A stretch of 64,000 nt of DNA from Mesotaenium endlicherianum (lineage: Eukaryota; Streptophyta; Zygnematophyceae; Zygnematales; Mesotaeniaceae), in the NCBI GenBank assembly GCA_009602735.1, contig WELA01007304.1, positions 68,987-132,986 on the forward strand. The letters are read 5' to 3'. Shown one piece after another: positions 60,155-64,000 of the stretch (within the stretch, counting starts at the first letter, position 1; each line of letters starts with the position of its first letter). The notes under the pieces are model-generated. The model made no database searches, had not been told where the DNA came from, and was given only the letters and a program-made list of their open reading frames with translations. Position numbers and translations under genes: made by a program.

Positions 60155-63100
60155 GTAGTTGGGCAGCCCGCAGCCCTTGCCATTAGCGCACGCGTCAAGC
60201 ATAGTTGTGCAGTCATCAAAGTACTGTCCGCGCGCGCGTCGGGTGTAGTTGCGCAGTTGGCAGACCAAAGTCGTGGAATTTGCGTCTCTGCACACGTTGG
60301 GCGTAGTTGTGCAGCCAGCAGCCCGAAGTCGTGGAACTGCGGTCGGCGTGCCCGTCGGGCGTAGTTGTGCATCCGGCAGCCCAAAGTCGTGAAACTGCCA
60401 TTGACGCGCGCGTTGGGTGTAGTTGTGCAGCCCACAGCTTGATGGCCAAAGTCGTGAAATTGCCGTCTATGCGTGCGTCGGGCGTTGTGCCCCGCCCACA
60501 GTTCCAAGTCCTAGAACCGCCGTTTGCCCGCTCATCGGGCGGTTGCGCAGCTGGCAGCCCAAAGTCGTGGAACTGCTGTCCGCACGCACATCGCGTGTAG
60601 TTGCGCAGCCCACAACCCAAAGAAGTGGAATTGCCTTCGGGGCGCCCGCTGGGCGTATGTGCAGCCGGCAGCCCGAAGTCGTGGAACTGCTGCCGGCGCG
60701 CACGTCGGGTGTAGTTGTGCAGCCCACAGCCCGAAGTGGTGAAATTGCCTTCGGCGCGTGCGTCGCGTGTAGTTGCACAGCCCACAGCCCAAAGTTGTGG
60801 AACTGCCGTCCACGTGCTTGTCGAGTGTAGTTGTGCAGCCGGCAGCCCGAAGTCGTGGAACTGCTGTTGACGTGCACGTTGGGTGCAGTTTTGCAGCCCA
60901 CAGCTCGATGCCTGAAGTTGTGGAATTGCCGTCTACGCGTGCGTCGGGCGTAGTTGCCCAGCTCACAGTTCCAAGTCCTGGAACTGCTGTTTGCGCGCTC
61001 GTCAGGCGTGGTTGCGCAGCAGGCAGCCTGAAGTCGGGGAACTGCTGTCGGCGCGCGCGTCGGGTGTAGTTGCGCAGCCCACAGCCCGAAGTTGTGGACT
61101 TGCCGTCAACGAGCACGTCGAGTGTAGTTGTGGGACCCCCAACCCAAAGTCGTGGAATTGCCGTCCGTGCCTTCGTCGGGTGTACTTGCACAGCCCACAG
61201 CTCAAAGCCGTGGAATCGCCTTCGGCGCGCGCGTCCGGCGTAATGTGCAGCCGGCAGCCCCAAGTTGTGGAACTGCTGTCCTCTTGTGCGTCTCGCGTAG
61301 TAGCACAGCCGGCGGCCCTAAGTTGTCAAACTGCCATCGGCGCGCACGTCGGCGAAGTTGCCCAGCCGGCAGCCTGAAGTTGAGGAACTGCCATCGGCGC
61401 GCGCGTCGGGCGTAGTTGCTCAATAATCAGCCCGAAGTCGTGGAATTTTTTCGTCCGCGCGCGCTTTGGGCGCGGTTGTGTAGCCAGCAGCCTAAAGTTG
61501 TGAAATTGCCGTTCGCACGCGCGTCGGGCGTAGTTGTGCAGCTGGCAGCCCAAAGTTGTGGGACTGCCGTCCACGCGCGCCCGGGCAAAGTTGTGGAGCA
61601 GGCAGCCCGAGTCGTGGAATTGGCGTCTCCAACCGCTTCAGACGTAGTCGCGCAGCCGTCAGCCCAAAGTTGTGAAATGGCCGTCTGCGAGCTCCTCGGG
61701 TGTTGCTGCCGGCCCACAGCCGGAAGTCATGGAATTGCCTTCGGCATGCCCGTCGGGCGTAATGTGCAGCCTGCAGCTCAAAGTTGTGGAACTGCCGTCC
61801 GGGTGCTTGTTTGGCGTAGGTGCACAGCCGGCAGCCCAAAGTCAAGGAAGTGCCGTCCGCGCGCGCATCGGTTGAAGTTGCGCAGCTGGCAGCCCGAAGT
61901 CGCGGAATTGGCGTCTCCTTGCGCATCGGGCGTAGTTGCGCAGCCGGCAGCCCAAAGTCGTGGAATTGCCGTCTACGCTCGCGTCGAGCGTGGTAGTGCA
62001 GTCGGCAGCCCAAAGTTGTGGAACTGCCGCCGGCGCGCACGTTGGGTGTAGATGCGTAATCAACATTTCAAAGTTGTGGAATCGCCTTCGGCGCGCGCGT
62101 CGGGCGTAATGAGCAGCCGGCAATCCCAAAGTCGTGGAACTGCCGCCGGCGCGTATGTTGGGTGTAGTTGCGCAGCTGGCAGCCCAAAGTCGTGGAACTG
62201 CCGTCGGAACGTGCATCTGGCGTAGGTGTGCAGCAGGCAGCCCAAAGTTGTAGAGCTGCCGTCCACACATGCGTTGGGAGTAGTTGCCCAGCCGGCAGCC
62301 CGAAGTCAAGGAACTGCCGTCCGCACGCGCATCTGGTGAAGTTGCACAGTCGGCAGCCTGAAGTCGTGGAATGGGCATCTCCATGCATGTCGGGCGTAAA
62401 TGCGCAGCCGGCAGCCCGAAGTCGTGGAACTCCCGTCAGAACGTGCGTCGGGCGTAGTTGTGCAGCAGGCAGCCCGAAGTTGTGGAATTGCCGTCTATGC
62501 TTGCCTTGGGTGTAGTTGTGCAGCCGGCAGCCCAAATTTGTGGAACCGCCGTCCGTGCGTGCGTCGGGTGTAGTTGCGCAGCCCACAGCCCTAAGTCGTG
62601 GAATCGCCTTCGGCGCGCGCGTTGGGCGTAATGAGCAGCCGGCAGCCCAAAGTCGTGGAAGTGCCGTCCCTTCACACGTTGGAGGTAGTTGCCCAGGTGG
62701 CAGCCCGAAGTCAAGAAACTGCCGTTTACGCAAGCATCCGGTGTAGTTGCGCAGCCCACAGTTCGAAGTTGTGGAATTGTTGTCAGGGTGCACGTTGGGC
62801 GTAGTTGTGCAGCGGGCAGCCCGAAGTCGTGGAACTGCCTTCAGAACACGCGTCGGGCGTAATTGGGCAGCAGGCAGCTCAATGTCGTGGAACTGCCGTC
62901 CGCACGTGCGTAGTTGCACAGCCCGCAGCCGGAGGTCGTGGTATTGCCATCGGCGTGCGCATCGGGCGTATTTGTGCAGCTGGCAGCTCAAAGTCGTGGA
63001 ATTGCATTCTGCGCGCACGTGGGGTGTAGTTGCGCAGCCCACAGCCAGAAGTTGTGGAATCGCCCCCGGCGCGTGCGTCGGGCGTAATGTGCAGCCGGCA

Positions 63101-64000
63101 GCCCGAAGTGGTGGAACTGCTGTCCGCGCGCCTATTGGGCGTATTTGCGCAGCCGGCAGCTCGAAGTCATCAAACTGCCGTCCGAGTGCGCGTCGGGTAA
63201 GGTTGAGCAGCCAGCAGCCCGAAGTTGTAAAATTGGTGTCTCCGCTTGCGTGGGGCGGAGTTGGGCAGCCGGCAGCCCGAAGTCGTGAAATTGCCATCTG
63301 CGTGCTTGTCGGGTGTTGCTGCCTGTCCACAGCCTCAAGTTGTAGAATCGCCCATCGGGTGTAATGTGCAGCCGGCAGCCCAAAGTTGTGGAACTGCATT
63401 CCGCGTTCTTGTTGAGCGTACTTGCACAGCTGGCAGCCTGAACTCAAGGAACTGCCGTCTGCACACGCGTTGGGTGAAGTTGCGCTGCCGGCAGCCCGAG
63501 TCCTGGAATTGGCGTCTCCGTGCGCGTCGGGCGAAGTTGAGCAGCCGGCAGCCCGAAGTTGCGGAACTGCCGTCGGAACACGCGTCGGGCGTAATTGTGT
63601 AGCAGGCAGCTCGAAGTCGTGGAATTGCCGTCTACACTTGCGTCGGGCGTAGTTGTGCAGCCGGCAGCCCGAAGTCGTGGAACTGCCGTCGGCGCGTGCG
63701 TTGGGTGTAGTTGCGCAGCCCACAGCCCTAAGTCGTGGAATCGCCTTCGGCGCGCACGTCGGGCGTAGTAGTGCAGCCGGCAGCCCAAAGACGTGGAATT
63801 GGCATTCCGCTCGCGTTGGGCGTAGTTTTGCAGCCGGCAGCCCAAAGTTGTGAAATTTCCGTCCGAGCGCTTGTCGGGCATAGTTGCGCAGCCGGCAGCT
63901 TGAAGTTGTGGTACTGCCATCTGCGCGCGCGTTGGGTGAAGTTGCGCAGCCGGCAGCCCGAAGTCGTGAAATTGCCCAAGTCGTGGAATCGCCTTCAGCG
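60155..64000 (-). repeat. Same ~58-bp satellite, inverted orientation
   Basis: From 60155 onward every monomer is the reverse complement of those to the left (GTAGTTGCGCAGCCGGCAGC, AAGTCGTGGAACTGCC). The array continues past the window end. The same monomer classes appear (GGAATTGGCGTCTCC, GGAATCGCCTTCGGC, CGTAATGTGCAGC). The 551-codon minus-strand open frame at 62068-63723 is a by-product of the repeat. Confidence 0.93.

Noticed and set aside
42699-64000. Long open frames (up to 551 codons) in the satellite, reading as Arg/Ala/Pro/Cys-rich repeats
   Set aside because: All three frames on the array strand and several on the other are open because the GC-rich monomer lacks stop codons. The 57-60 bp unit is usually not a multiple of three, so one frame rotates through three different peptides. 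There is no start context, splice pattern or conserved frame.
42737-64000. CRISPR-like regular spacing
   Set aside because: The whole 58-bp unit is repeated, with no unique spacers, and the setting is a eukaryotic nuclear genome.

Overview
This is a nuclear window from an intron-rich eukaryote, most likely of the green lineage. The signs are a degenerate plant-type (TTTAGGG) telomere-like tract, a plant-like OSTC protein, long polypyrimidine-rich introns, Ty1/copia and CACTA/EnSpm-like elements, and a very large satellite. A streptophyte or other green alga with a big genome fits, but the species cannot be fixed from the sequence.

Layout. (1) 0.2-2.6 kb holds a divergent host gene pair: a DUF615/DarP-like ribosome-assembly gene on the minus strand (3' end outside the window) and a single-exon OSTC gene on the plus strand. 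(2) 3.88-4.23 kb is a lone exon-like coding block with one in-frame TAG. (3) 4.2-9.3 kb has no gene I can support, only the telomere-like tract. (4) 9.37-17.58 kb is an 11-exon tyrosinase-family gene (679 codons, all splice phases agree) with a membrane anchor and an unusual cysteine-rich insert inside the copper-B site. One of its introns holds a (GA)n tract and a 521-base gap. (5) 17.9-19.2 kb is a ~355-bp tandem repeat ending where a Ty1/copia fossil begins. (6) The copia fossil runs on the minus strand from 19.2 to about 42.3 kb, but its gag is split by a 17,621-bp DNA transposon at 23,626-41,246. (7) From 42.74 kb to the end is a GC-rich ~58-bp satellite whose polarity flips at 60,154/60,155.

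The most interesting object is the nested DNA transposon. It has perfect 24-bp terminal inverted repeats and a 2-bp (CT) target duplication. Its content is a Tnp2/EnSpm-like transposase on the minus strand, a divergent pair consisting of an unrecognised nuclear-looking protein (minus) and a coiled-coil plus HIRAN-domain protein (plus), and a block of Rab-GAP TBC-domain exons that looks like captured host sequence. A HIRAN (DNA 3'-end binding) protein as transposon cargo would be unusual. Eight single-N positions, all inside this element and most flanked by short direct duplications, look like unmerged contig overlaps; collapsing them repairs the transposase frame.

Limits: all gene models come from reading splice signals, phases and family motifs by eye. 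No database search or RNA evidence was available.
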